A stretch of DNA of 64,000 nucleotides from Torulaspora globosa (taxonomy: Eukaryota; Ascomycota; Saccharomycetes; Saccharomycetales; Saccharomycetaceae): positions 558,001-622,000 of the forward strand of contig NC_050730.1 of assembly GCF_014133895.1 (NCBI RefSeq). Reading direction: 5' to 3'. The position numbers were made by a program, and so were the translations under genes. Under the pieces are notes generated by a model. That model did not search any database. It was not told the DNA's origin and was given only the letters and a program-made list of their open reading frames with translations. The number at the start of each line of letters is the position of its first letter. The first letter of the stretch is position 1. Shown one piece after another: positions 48,942 through 58,235 of this stretch.

Positions 48942-50117
48942 TCACTCTGCATGTAGTTGCCAGTTCTTTGGCTTTGTCAATCCATTGACAGTGTAGAATT
49001 TGGTAGTGCAGGAGTAGCCCTTCCAGGTGAAGTCCTGGTTCGGGTTACAGTCGCACTTGTGGCTCAGTCTCACGTCGTCGTCCACTGGACACGCATGGAA
49101 GGGCGGATGGAAGTAACCCATCGAGTCGAAATGGTGAATTTCGTCACGGTTCAAGAACAGAGCCGCGGCAATGGAATGCACCGGGGCGTCGCCCCATCTC
49201 TCGTAGAAGAATCCGCCGGCCTTGTCCAGGTGTTCGAAGTAGGCAGAGTAGGCGGGACTCCTCCACAGGTCCAACGATGCGATCTCAAAGTTAGACCAGA
49301 AGTGGCACAGGTTGTAGGAGGACCCCTCGTCATCGCTGATGAAGTCGAGCATGTTGTTTTTGGCTAAGTACTCTGGATGCTGGTCGATAAATTGCTTTGT
49401 AGTGGCCCACAGCGACTTGATGGTAGCTTCATACTCCTTGATCGAGATGGTGAAACCATACTTCTTGTTGTTCTCCCTCATGAACTTGAAGACATCATAG
49501 TCGATATCACAGTATAGCTTCACGTCCGGCTCCACACGCCAGTACCATTCGTACTCCTGCATCAGCGGATGCCGATAGAAAAGCCCGGACTCGTACCGGC
49601 ACATGAATCTGTACGAAATCGAGTCTCCGTAGATGATCTTATCCGCCTTCATTTGACGACGGGTTTCAGCGGCCCTTTGCTGATCAATGTCGGGTGGGAA
49701 GCTCCACTGCTCCTTAGGGATCAATCCATACTTGGTGGTTCCACTGACCAACGAGCTGGTCACTCTCTTGAACTCGTCGGTGAACTCCTCATCGTTGAGA
49801 AACACCCAATCGTACTGAAACTTGTGATTGAACCGGTCCTCCACCGATTTTATCGCAGGAAGCAACGAATATAAGTCATCGTTACGTGCCAGCGTCACAA
49901 ACGTAGCTTTTTCCTTACGGCCGGTGTATTTTGGATACTTTAACTGGTCAACTTTGTATCTTCCATTAGATTCCAGGATTGGAGCCGAGTTGATGCGGCC
50001 AGATCCGCCAAAAGATCCAACGTTAAAGACAATAAACAACGTCACCAAACCCACCAGCGTAAGGCCCAAGAGCTTGCCGAACCGTTTCTTGCCGGGAGAA
50101 ATCTTCGCCTCCGCCAT
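48942..50117 (-). CDS. KTR1: Alpha-1,2-mannosyltransferase Ktr1
   Basis: Golgi enzyme of GT family 15 that adds the second and third mannose to O-linked chains and works on N-glycan outer chains. 391 residues from ATG at 50117 (MAEAKISPGKKRFGKLLG), close to the S. cerevisiae length; the frame upstream has only a GTG. Type II membrane protein: short cytosolic N-terminus, one anchor (about 15-36), then the lumenal domain. YEWYWRVEPDVKLYCDIDYDV holds the metal-binding motif and SYNLCHFWSNFEIASL is the family signature. Confidence 0.95.
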   Translation of the reverse strand: MAEAKISPGKKRFGKLLGLTLVGLVTLFIVFNVGSFGGSGRINSAPILESNGRYKVDQLKYPKYTGRKEKATFVTLARNDDLYSLLPAIKSVEDRFNHKFQYDWVFLNDEEFTDEFKRVTSSLVSGTTKYGLIPKEQWSFPPDIDQQRAAETRRQMKADKIIYGDSISYRFMCRYESGLFYRHPLMQEYEWYWRVEPDVKLYCDIDYDVFKFMRENNKKYGFTISIKEYEATIKSLWATTKQFIDQHPEYLAKNNMLDFISDDEGSSYNLCHFWSNFEIASLDLWRSPAYSAYFEHLDKAGGFFYERWGDAPVHSIAAALFLNRDEIHHFDSMGYFHPPFHACPVDDDVRLSHKCDCNPNQDFTWKGYSCTTKFYTVNGLTKPKNWQLHAE

Positions 50118-50392
50118 TCTCGATCTTCTCACTACAACCTCAACACCAGCTAACTGTGCAATATGCCAGAACCAACGGATCGCCGCACTGCTGGTATCCC
50201 ATCGATCAGTCTTGGGCTTCCAGTTGACACTTCTATATAAGCTAGGCTTGACACTAAGAATTATCACTCCTGACGACGAAAAGTTTTTGAAGTGGCTATA
50301 AGGTGATGAACAGAAGAATAATGAGGGAAGAACACTAGATTATAGTGGTAGATCAGTGGTTTCGGATCGATCTTATCGCTGCAGGTTTGTCG

Positions 50393-53300
50393 ATGGACGT
50401 TCAAACGGGATCTTTATCTTCGTCGATTGTGGATTTCTTCAAAAAACCGGTTGAAAAGAGGGGACAGGATTACAAAGAGATCGGAAATGACGTTAGTACG
50501 AGCAATCAAGGCTTAGACAACGGTTTACGAGAGGATGTGACTCTTCCCGATGGTCAAGGGTCGTTGATCCTTTACGAGACGAATTCACAGCTTAGACCGC
50601 CGGTTTTGCCCATCTTACCGGTCCAACGTTTGAGGTTGCTGAGGCATAAGCAGGAAGTGAGACGGAGATTGGGCTCTGATGTTCTTCTCTCAGTTGCCGG
50701 ATCGCAGAGAACGCCTAGACTGAGCCTGTTAGATACTAGCTACTCTGAACAACACTCCTCCACGCCGTCGCCTGTGAAAGCGGCCGGAACTGCAGAGCCA
50801 GTCGAAACCTTGCAGGTTTTGAAGTCGCGAAAAGTGGGCAATAATCAGCGGCGGGGAACGAGATGGTCCGGGAGTTTCGATTACGATCTATCGGAATACG
50901 ATAATCACCGTAAAGAGGGCAAGTGTGTCACGAATGTTGTGAAGAAGGACCATATCGACTCACCAAGCATAGCAGCGACGAAAATGGCGGCGCCTCCCGG
51001 TGGGCTATTCCAGGATATCAATGTCAGCCCGCTGTCCGCGGCTCAGCGAGATATCCTTCTTAAAGGCCAGCCGACATCCGCTGCTGGACAGCCAGTGGAA
51101 AGAGAGAGTACGATTGTCGCGGGGCGCAGTCAGGGCGATGCAATAGATGCCAGGCAGCACAAGGACAAGACCGTTCTTCCGTCTATAGGGTTCGATTTTA
51201 TCAAACCTAGCGATACTCCTTCGAAGACAGGCGACCTTGAAGCAATTAAAATGGGACAGAAGCTGCAAAAGGCGGAAAGTGAATCTCTTCAGTTCAAGCC
51301 TGCGGAGCAGCCATCGAAGCAGGCGGCTGTCTTGCCGGCTACAAAACCATCCTTCACTTTTACAGCTCTAAAGTCGAACATCGATGAACATGCTCATCGA
51401 GCCAGAGAAGAAGAAGAGGACGCGGACGGGCCTAGAAGAAAAAGGGCTGCGCGTCTTTTCACTGATACTGCTACGTCCTCTGGTTTGAAGTCAAGTTCGC
51501 CTTCCAGCAGTCAAGACAACAACAAACCCGCCTTCTCGTTTGGGAAAGCTGTGACAGCGGATAAGGGCACGACAATGGTCTCTAGTGCGTCAACCGATAA
51601 GAAGCAGGCTTCGCAGCCATTGTTTAAATTTGGTAAACCAAACGAAAACAACGAGGAGGAAAAAAGCAAACCCGCAAACATCGGTTCGGTACCGTCTTTC
51701 TCGTTTAGCACCAAGCAAAGCGATGAAGCACAGTTGAACGGTCCGTCTCTATTGGGAAACGACCTTGCAAAATCTACCAAGACAGCTTTTTCGCTCGGGA
51801 GCGGTCCAGAATCTGCTGCTCAAGTATCATCACTTGGTAAGAGCTCCGAAAAAACGAGCGATGATTCTTCCCGCAAAGGTGAGGATGATGTTGCCGTTAC
51901 GAGGGCAACACAGGCTCCCAGTTTTAACATTTCTACCGGTGAAAAGACGGCTGAAGTTAGCAAAACGTCATCTATTTTTGGTCAAGGTGCCGCCGATGAT
52001 AAGAAAGATTCTTCAACTTCAACAGCGTTCTCATTTGGTCCAAGCATCGCGCCCGGCCTGAAGGGTAAGCCAGCTGCTCCCTCGTTTACTTTTGGTAGCA
52101 GCACAGCTTCCGATAAGAAAGATCAACCAGCTGCTGTACCGTCGTTTTCATTTAATGGAAGTAAAGCTTCCGGTAAAGAAGACAAACTACCGAGCGCCAC
52201 TCCATCATTCTCTTTTGGAAGCGCAGTCTCTGAAAAGAAGGGGGCTTCCGTTGCATCATCATTCTCCTTTGGTAAAGGTGCTGAAATTGACAATAAAGAC
52301 AAGACTGCCGCTCCGTCATTCTCCTTTGGTAAAAGCGTTGAACCTGACAATAAAGACAAGGCTGCCGCTCCGTCATTCTCCTTTGGTAAAGGTGTTGAAA
52401 TTGACGGAAAGGGTCAACCTTCTGCATCATTCTCATTTGACAGCAGCGCAGCATCTGACAACAAAGAGAAGCCCCAAGCTCCATCATTCTCCTTTGGCAC
52501 TAAAGCAGCACCTGAGAAGAAGGAAACTGCGGGTGTTCCGTCATTCTCTTTTGGCAACAGCCCATCCCTTGAGAAGAAAGATCAACCGGCCGCTGCGCCT
52601 TCGCTCTCTTTTGGTACCGCAAATGGCAATGATTCAAATCGTGCATCTCCTTCGCTTCCAACTAACGGGTTCACATTCAAAAATTTGAATGAAACGGGAG
52701 GTGCCCAGAAACCTTCGTTTAGTTTTGGTGTGACAGACGCGGCCAAATCTGGGAGATCGGTGTTCGGGACAGGCCCCGCTCAATCCATTCCTGCGCCTGT
52801 GACGAACAATGTCAATTTCACCTTCAACAAACCAAGCACTCTTGCAACTGACAATGACTCTTTGTCGAATATCTCAGGCACTGACAACAAAGCTGGTTTA
52901 CCTTCGCTCGATTTTAAATTTGGAGCAGGGACTAATAATAACAAAAATACACCAATCAGTACGGCTCCGACCACCTCCGTTACGAATCCCTTCCTCGGAG
53001 CTTCGCAAAATAACAACAACGGATTCTCCTTCAACGTATCGGGCACCGCAAATCAGAATGCTTCTGCTTTCGGCCAAACCCAACCATCGCAAACCGCCTT
53101 CGGTACTACTCCGTCTCCAACATTTGGCAGATCGGCTTCTCCTATCGTCATGAATGGCTCTAATAGCTCAAGCAGAGCCTTCACTCCCTCCAGCACTATA
53201 AACATGAACTTCAGTAATAATGCTACTGTGAATCCCAGCTCCGTTTTCTCAGGCAAACCAGCTGTTCTGAATATGGCTGCCAACGGTCCACAACAGCTTT

Positions 53301-53461
53301 TTAGTAATGCACCTCCCCCATCACAGGTTTTTGGCACTGCACCTCAATCTAATGGCATGGCCGCTGGACAAGTAGCTCAACCGGCTCAACAAGCGTCGGC
53401 TCTGAACTTCCAGCTACCACCGGGCAGAAAATTAGCAAGAATGAGGCAGTCAAGAAGATGA
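50393..53461 (+). CDS. NUP1: FxFG nucleoporin Nup1
   Basis: Nuclear-basket nucleoporin that binds karyopherin beta (Kap95) in import. 1022 residues from ATG at 50393 (MDVQTGSLSSSIVDFFKKPV, an amphipathic start likely to bind the inner nuclear membrane). The middle and C-terminal two thirds hold more than a dozen FSFG/FxFG and several FG motifs separated by Lys/Asp/Ser-rich spacers of about 20 residues. The last residues (PPGRKLARMRQSRR) match the high-affinity Kap95-binding tail known for Nup1. Position and strand match YOR098C. Confidence 0.94.
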   Translation: MDVQTGSLSSSIVDFFKKPVEKRGQDYKEIGNDVSTSNQGLDNGLREDVTLPDGQGSLILYETNSQLRPPVLPILPVQRLRLLRHKQEVRRRLGSDVLLSVAGSQRTPRLSLLDTSYSEQHSSTPSPVKAAGTAEPVETLQVLKSRKVGNNQRRGTRWSGSFDYDLSEYDNHRKEGKCVTNVVKKDHIDSPSIAATKMAAPPGGLFQDINVSPLSAAQRDILLKGQPTSAAGQPVERESTIVAGRSQGDAIDARQHKDKTVLPSIGFDFIKPSDTPSKTGDLEAIKMGQKLQKAESESLQFKPAEQPSKQAAVLPATKPSFTFTALKSNIDEHAHRAREEEEDADGPRRKRAARLFTDTATSSGLKSSSPSSSQDNNKPAFSFGKAVTADKGTTMVSSASTDKKQASQPLFKFGKPNENNEEEKSKPANIGSVPSFSFSTKQSDEAQLNGPSLLGNDLAKSTKTAFSLGSGPESAAQVSSLGKSSEKTSDDSSRKGEDDVAVTRATQAPSFNISTGEKTAEVSKTSSIFGQGAADDKKDSSTSTAFSFGPSIAPGLKGKPAAPSFTFGSSTASDKKDQPAAVPSFSFNGSKASGKEDKLPSATPSFSFGSAVSEKKGASVASSFSFGKGAEIDNKDKTAAPSFSFGKSVEPDNKDKAAAPSFSFGKGVEIDGKGQPSASFSFDSSAASDNKEKPQAPSFSFGTKAAPEKKETAGVPSFSFGNSPSLEKKDQPAAAPSLSFGTANGNDSNRASPSLPTNGFTFKNLNETGGAQKPSFSFGVTDAAKSGRSVFGTGPAQSIPAPVTNNVNFTFNKPSTLATDNDSLSNISGTDNKAGLPSLDFKFGAGTNNNKNTPISTAPTTSVTNPFLGASQNNNNGFSFNVSGTANQNASAFGQTQPSQTAFGTTPSPTFGRSASPIVMNGSNSSSRAFTPSSTINMNFSNNATVNPSSVFSGKPAVLNMAANGPQQLFSNAPPPSQVFGTAPQSNGMAAGQVAQPAQQASALNFQLPPGRKLARMRQSRR
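52076..52620 (+). repeat. FxFG-spacer repeats of NUP1
   Basis: Nine or so units of about 55-60 bp, each coding PSFSFG plus a spacer such as GVEIDGKGQPSA. Neighbouring units at 52250-52420 are nearly the same at DNA level, a sign of recent repeat expansion or gene conversion. Confidence 0.85.
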
Positions 53462-53594
53462 TCATGAATATATACACGGATACCACCTTGCATCAGCATT
53501 ATATAAACTGTACTAATAGTATGATTTTCTATCATATCTTTGTCATTCTCCGTTAAGCTGGAGTATTTTATGCGGTTACTATGAGGGAAAATCT

Positions 53595-53601
53595 CGGGTA
53601 A
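53595..53601 (+). promoter_or_regulatory. Reb1-like site upstream of YOR097C orthologue
   Basis: CGGGTAA, 101 bp before the start codon at 53702; core match only. Confidence 0.35.
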
Positions 53602-53701
53602 TGCAGAGCATTAGATAGAAGAAGCCTTACTGATCTAAAGGCCATTGGTGCAATCAACGAACTAACTCTCCGTTGAGGGTGTTTAATGATATAAGACGTA
53701 C

Positions 53702-54217
53702 ATGGACTCCATAGCTAGCTGGGTTGAACAGAATGTTGGTCAGATAAATTCCAAATTACGACTCGATCCCGTCAATGAGATTCACCTACCTTCGTTCGTC
53801 TTGGGATGCTCGGTAATGATTTCAGTTTCATTGCTGGGGCCATTCATAAGAATGTTTATTGGAGGCATACTGTTGACTATAATAACGCTGATTAAGTATC
53901 TTGTCATCATAGGCGGGATCACCGCATGTGTATTGGTCCTGACCACGAAGAACAAGAATGGCGATATGATGAAGAAGAAGCCAGCAGAAGAACATCCAGA
54001 ACTTGTCCAGACACTTAAGAAATCTCAGCAAGATCGAGAAAACGGGAAACCAGAAGGGAAAGTCGAGCTGGCCAAAGATGATTTCGAATCAATTAAGTAC
54101 TACGATATACCCAAGGTTCAATTAGAGGTTACGAGAGCACCCGCAGAGAATGCATACGACAGGTTTGTAAACATGGCGGGGTTCAAAGACGGTCAACAAC
54201 TAGAATCTCGAGGTTAA
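53702..54217 (+). CDS. Small membrane protein, YOR097C orthologue
   Basis: 171 residues; the S. cerevisiae counterpart YOR097C (175 residues, same place between NUP1 and RPS7A) has no known function. A 28-residue polar N-terminus precedes two adjoining hydrophobic segments (about 30-50 and 52-81: FIGGILLTIITLIKYLVII). The rest is charged and should be cytosolic or nucleoplasmic, with a conserved-looking motif FESIKYYDIPKVQLEVTRAP and a final AYDRFVNMAGFKDG. I cannot assign a role. Confidence 0.85.
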   Translation: MDSIASWVEQNVGQINSKLRLDPVNEIHLPSFVLGCSVMISVSLLGPFIRMFIGGILLTIITLIKYLVIIGGITACVLVLTTKNKNGDMMKKKPAEEHPELVQTLKKSQQDRENGKPEGKVELAKDDFESIKYYDIPKVQLEVTRAPAENAYDRFVNMAGFKDGQQLESRG

Positions 54218-54337
54218 ATAGCGTGTACTAATGAAAACGCTTTAAAAATTATACACCTATTAAAACATTTTGTTTTGATATATAGAGGACTATATGTGAT
54301 GGAGAGTTTGTTTTGACGTTCGATCCTAGCGTTACGT

Positions 54338-55065
54338 TTAGTGGGTTTCACCTGGGATTTCGAAGACGATTTGCTTACCGGTCAACTTGTTGTAGACGGC
54401 TTGGAAGGATTCCAATTTGTAGTCAACTTGCTGAACGTCCTTGGAGTCCAACAAGACCTTTTGAACCTTGTTACCACCGACCAAGTATCTGACTCTCTTA
54501 CCGACGATCTCGGTTGGGAAAACCAAGTCCTCCAAGATTTTGTCGTGGACAGCAGTTAGAGTTCTGGATCTTGGTCTCTTTTGGGTTTGTCTGGATCTTC
54601 TGGAAGGCTTTGGCAAGATTCTTCTTTCAGCCAAGAAGACGACGTGACGGTCTGGGAACTTCTTTTCCAATTCACGGGTCAACTTGGTTTGAACCTTGTG
54701 GTAAGCTGCCAAAGATGGGACTGGGACAAAGATAGCCAAAGCTTTCTTACCGCTGGAAACATCAATCTATCAAAAACATTCAGTTAGTAAACGGTCTTGC
54801 AATGGTAGAATACCAGAGAAAGAGCAATTGCCATAGCATGTCATGTTATTCTTCGGTCCCACACTCACTCTTTGTTCAATCTTCTTCATCTCTCTCTTGT
54901 AATGGCGCAAATTTAACATACTTCTCTGATAGACTTGAACTGCAAAGGTCTCAATTCAGCCTTCAATTCTGGGGAAGAGTTTTCCAACTCGGAGAAAGCT
55001 TGAGCAACTTGCAATTCCAATTCAGTTGGAGCCTGAGACAAAATCTTAGCTTGTGGAGCAGACAT
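54338..55065 (-). CDS. RPS7A: Ribosomal protein eS7 (two exons)
   Basis: Small-subunit ribosomal protein. Exon 1 is 55065-54922 and exon 2 is 54766-54338, together 190 codons, the exact usual length. Exon 1 begins [20 protein letters not shown] and ends LQFKSIRE; exon 2 starts [17 protein letters not shown] and ends VFEIPGETH. The 3' part alone looks like a shorter gene with an ATG, but joining the exons restores the family sequence. Paired Rap1 sites lie 430-470 bp upstream. Single counterpart of RPS7A and RPS7B, so the symbol is by convention. Confidence 0.97.
54767..54921 (-). other. RPS7 intron
   Basis: 155 nt. Read on the minus strand: donor GTATGT from 54921, branch point TACTAAC at 54789-54783 and acceptor TAG ending at 54767. 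The position, between Glu48 and Ile49, is the conserved one in yeast. Confidence 0.95.
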
Positions 55066-56230
55066 TGTTGATGATGTTTCTTCCTGACTTGCGGGTTCCT
55101 GTAACTACTATCGCTCCCTCAATATGAAGTACTATCTCCCAAAATTCACCAAATAACTTCGATTACAGAGACGTCGCTGCCACTACCACAATCCCTCCAG
55201 TACGGTTTACCGCTAGTGATGCCACTGTGCATCTTGGAAACTCACCATAGACATTGCATCCTCAGTGGGAAATTTCGTCCGCTGGGCTCGTCCGCGTCAA
55301 GGGACCTCGGCCCAGCTAGGCCGACCGAGACAAAGAGAGTCTGCCTAGAGGAGACAGCTGACGGGAGGAACACTAGCACTAAGCCTTCCTGTCGCCCGCA
55401 ACTCTGTCCGCAGGCAGAAAGCTGCGGCCGCTTCTCCTCGGAAAAATGACTCAGATCGGTTGTCCTGACGCGGGCAAAAATAATTTTTCAAATAATATGT
55501 ACGGATGCAAGTCCCGGATGCAAGATGTACGGGTTTTCGAATCAACAGTCAAGAAACATAACTTTAACCGCCCAACTACAAGTGATGGGTTGTGTGTAAA
55601 TGGTGGTCACTACTCTTAGCTAAAAGGTTACATTATCTATCAGCCAGCATAGCACTCAAATGGTGATACGGCAGAACTTCTGTAGGGAGATATTCATAAC
55701 AGCTTTTAAAAGACATCAATGAAGTTGAAAAGTGGTACCCAGACGGTGTACTACTTCTAGGAAAACTGCCTCTGATCCACAATCTATTTGTTTGAAGAGT
55801 ATACAAGTTGCTACAAGACTATTTCGACGGCAGCGATATCAGCAGTGCTAGCGAGCAAGATAGCCTCAGTAGAACATGGTAAGCAAGACAACCCGCTGCA
55901 AGGTCATGGAGATCAAACGCTAGCCGGTCAGGGTTCTAGCCATTTTCGTCGTCGCACATGTTGTTTAATAAGCGTTTTCAATCATGGCCCTTTTCTGTGG
56001 GTCCCGAAAACCGATCGCTGGACGACCGGAGCCGGTAGCGGTGGCCATCGCAGAAGCCGTACTCGTGCGGGTGTTGCAACTTTACTGGGAAAGGGACCCC
56101 ATATTTGAGCAAATCAATATATAGTGTCTGTTGCAATGGCGCTATGGTCCATAGAGAATACCACAAACTGGCTTCGTTGTGCAAGGGAGTGAGATATACC
56201 GTTAGGCAACCAGTTTTCAGGCCGCGAAGG
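55066..56230. other. Long divergent region between RPS7 and RKI1
   Basis: About 1.2 kb, the longest gap in the window. The RPS7 side holds its promoter with Rap1 sites and a T-rich element. The RKI1 side has TATATA at 56118-56123 and a short upstream frame (56136-56192). Open frames at 55216-55449 and 55788-56108 look like chance. No tRNA or snoRNA was recognised. Confidence 0.5.
55496..55535 (-). promoter_or_regulatory. Tandem Rap1 sites of RPS7
   Basis: On the minus strand the region reads AACCCGTACATC (55535-55524) and then GCATCCGTACATA (55508-55496). Both match the Rap1 core (ACCCRTACAT type), same orientation, about 28 bp apart, with a T-rich tract between them and the gene. This is the standard ribosomal-protein promoter. 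Confidence 0.75.
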
Positions 56231-57007
56231 ATGTGCTACAGTGTACCCAAAATAGAGGAGCTCGCTCCGTTAGGAAGTGTCATAGAGAATGCCAAGAGAG
56301 CTGCTGCATACCGTGCAGTAGACGAGAATCTGGATGTTTTTTCACACAAGGTGATAGGCGTTGGAAGCGGGAGTACTGTGGTTTACGTAGCTGAAAGGCT
56401 TGGACAGTACTTGAAAGACGCCAGATTCAAGGATTATGTTTCGAAATTCACATGCATCGCCACTGGATTTCAGTCGCAGCAGTTGATTATCGACAATGGA
56501 CTGAATTACGGCGTCATTGAACAGAACCCGAACATTGACATTGCATTCGACGGTGCGGATGAAGTCGACCACCAGCTACAGCTTATCAAGGGCGGAGGAG
56601 CATGCTTATTCCAAGAAAAGCTGGTAAGCACAAGTGCGGAAAAGTTTATTGTCGTGGCGGATTCATCGAAGAGGTCACCGAAACTATTGGGTGTCAACTG
56701 GAGGCAAGGCGTCCCTATCGAGGTGGCGCCCCCAGCGTATGTGAAAGTCAAAAACGAGCTTTTGAGCCAGCTGAATGCCGCGAGCGTGGTGCTAAGACAA
56801 GGCGGTAAGGCCAAAGCTGGTCCGATAGTCACTGATAACAACAATTTTATCCTCGATGCCGATTTCGGACAAATTGAGAATCCCAAGGAATTGCATGATA
56901 AAATCAAGGCAATGGTCGGCGTTGTGGAGACTGGCCTTTTCATTGACAACGCGGCCAAAGTTTATTTCGGCAACTCGGATGGTACCGTCGAAGTTATGGT
57001 AAAATAA
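56231..57007 (+). CDS. RKI1: Ribose-5-phosphate isomerase
   Basis: Converts ribulose-5-phosphate and ribose-5-phosphate in the pentose phosphate pathway. From ATG at 56231 the product is 258 residues, the exact length of S. cerevisiae Rki1. Family motifs: [40 protein letters not shown] and [18 protein letters not shown]. An earlier in-frame ATG at 56144 would add 29 basic residues; it is only 21 bp after a TATATA and so probably upstream of most transcript starts. I keep 56231. Matches YOR095C in place and strand. Confidence 0.95.
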   Translation: MCYSVPKIEELAPLGSVIENAKRAAAYRAVDENLDVFSHKVIGVGSGSTVVYVAERLGQYLKDARFKDYVSKFTCIATGFQSQQLIIDNGLNYGVIEQNPNIDIAFDGADEVDHQLQLIKGGGACLFQEKLVSTSAEKFIVVADSSKRSPKLLGVNWRQGVPIEVAPPAYVKVKNELLSQLNAASVVLRQGGKAKAGPIVTDNNNFILDADFGQIENPKELHDKIKAMVGVVETGLFIDNAAKVYFGNSDGTVEVMVK

Positions 57008-57103
57008 CGAAGATTACATTAGGATTACACTTCAAATTTGTATCTATACAACAGCTATTAGTAGTCTGCACGAGCTCGCTCACAGTTGACGATGAGCTAC
57101 AAC

Positions 57104-57649
57104 TCACTTCTTCGGCGTGTTGTTGGAGATCCAAGACAGACCCTCCACCAGGCCTTGCCCGGTCAGCGCATTGCTTCCAATCACACACCACAGCTGGTTC
57201 TTCAAGTTCTCCCCCAGTTGCAGAAACTCGGAAATCTCCTGCGGCGTCAAAGCGTTTTTCAAATCCTGCTTATTAGCCCACACCAGAAGAACAACATCTC
57301 CCATCTCCTTCTCGCTTATGATACTGTATAACTCCTCTTTTGCCTCGTTCAATCTATCCTTATCATGCGAATCTATCACAAATATAAGCGCCGTTGTCGC
57401 TGGGAAATAGTGCCTCCACAGAGGCCTCAATCGCTCCTGACCTCCGACATCCCACATATTAAACTTCACATTTTTACGAGCAACTGTCTCCACATTGAAC
57501 CCAACAGTCGGAGCTGACGTCTTTATTTTGTTCAATTTCAACTTATACAGAATTGTGGTCTTACCAGCATTGTCCAATCCCAGCATCAGGATCTTCATCT
57601 CCCGAGAACCAAAAAGCTTCCCAAACCCCCGCGAAACCGAGTTACCCAT
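57104..57649 (-). CDS. ARF3: ARF-family GTPase Arf3 (Arf6-like)
   Basis: Plasma-membrane Arf that acts in cell polarity, endocytosis and PI(4,5)P2 supply. 181 residues. Gly2 in [17 protein letters not shown] is the myristoylation site. GTP-binding motifs: GLDNAGKT (24-31), DVGGQE and NKQD. The effector loop APTVGFNVE is typical of Arf. Position next to RKI1 matches YOR094W, which distinguishes it from ARF1/ARF2. Confidence 0.95.
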   Translation of the reverse strand: MGNSVSRGFGKLFGSREMKILMLGLDNAGKTTILYKLKLNKIKTSAPTVGFNVETVARKNVKFNMWDVGGQERLRPLWRHYFPATTALIFVIDSHDKDRLNEAKEELYSIISEKEMGDVVLLVWANKQDLKNALTPQEISEFLQLGENLKNQLWCVIGSNALTGQGLVEGLSWISNNTPKK

Positions 57650-58235
57650 CGAATCTCACCTCAGATATATCTCGCAATCGAACTACCCATCCAACTCTTC
57701 GAATACCAGCCTGACATAACCTGTCCAACCCATCGACTTTCTCTACATGACAACGAACATCGACATTCTTCTGCATTCGCCGTGCCCAATGACCCTTCGA
57801 GGGTCCGATGAGATAAGCTATACGACTCTTCAAGGGCAATTGATCGATCTCGGGGCCAGAAGACCCTCCGTCTTCTGTTCCGACGCTGCGCAACGCTGCA
57901 CCGTGAGATCCTGTCGCTGAATCAGCTTCAAGGCTGGGAAGGTTCAGCTAAGGGACGAGATGTCGCCTGTTTTACGAGTACAAGAAACCACCAGCGGCCT
58001 GCGTCGCTAGATGCCAGCTCAGAGATCAATTGCAGTTCTTCGAGAAGTATGCCCTCTATTGGTCCTATATGGCATCTCTAGCTGGAGAAGATCACGTGAC
58101 CTATCCAGGTATTACATAAGAAGCTTGGCAGGACAGTATGAGAAGGTACAAGGACGATGTATAGCCGAGGAGAGCAGGCTTCGAACTGACTGGGAGGAGC
58201 GAATTCGATGAGTGCAGTGGCTGAAAGTTGCTTGA
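57650..58235. other. Divergent promoter of ARF3 and CMR2
   Basis: 586 bp. One strong factor site, ATCACGTGAC (58091-58100). Short frames at 57642-57893 (minus) and 58011-58211 (plus) overlap promoter sequence and lack family resemblance. Confidence 0.5.
58091..58100 (+). promoter_or_regulatory. Cbf1-type E-box upstream of CMR2
   Basis: ATCACGTGAC is a full RTCACRTG match, 136 bp before the CMR2 start. Cbf1, or other bHLH factors (Pho4, Ino2/4), could bind. There is no CDEII/CDEIII-like sequence after it, so it is not a centromere. Confidence 0.55.

Noticed and set aside
52092..52688. 198-codon shifted frame in NUP1
   Set aside because: A shadow of the FxFG repeats in another phase; low-complexity Leu/His/Pro product.
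55788..56108. 106-codon frame upstream of RKI1
   Set aside because: Odd composition (Arg/Gly-rich end), no domain; looks like chance in promoter DNA.
57642..57893. 83-codon minus frame overlapping the ARF3 start
   Set aside because: Overlaps the ARF3 start codon and promoter; no resemblance to known proteins.
58091..58100. ATCACGTGAC as a centromere CDEI
   Set aside because: No following AT-rich CDEII and no CDEIII motif; it is a promoter E-box.
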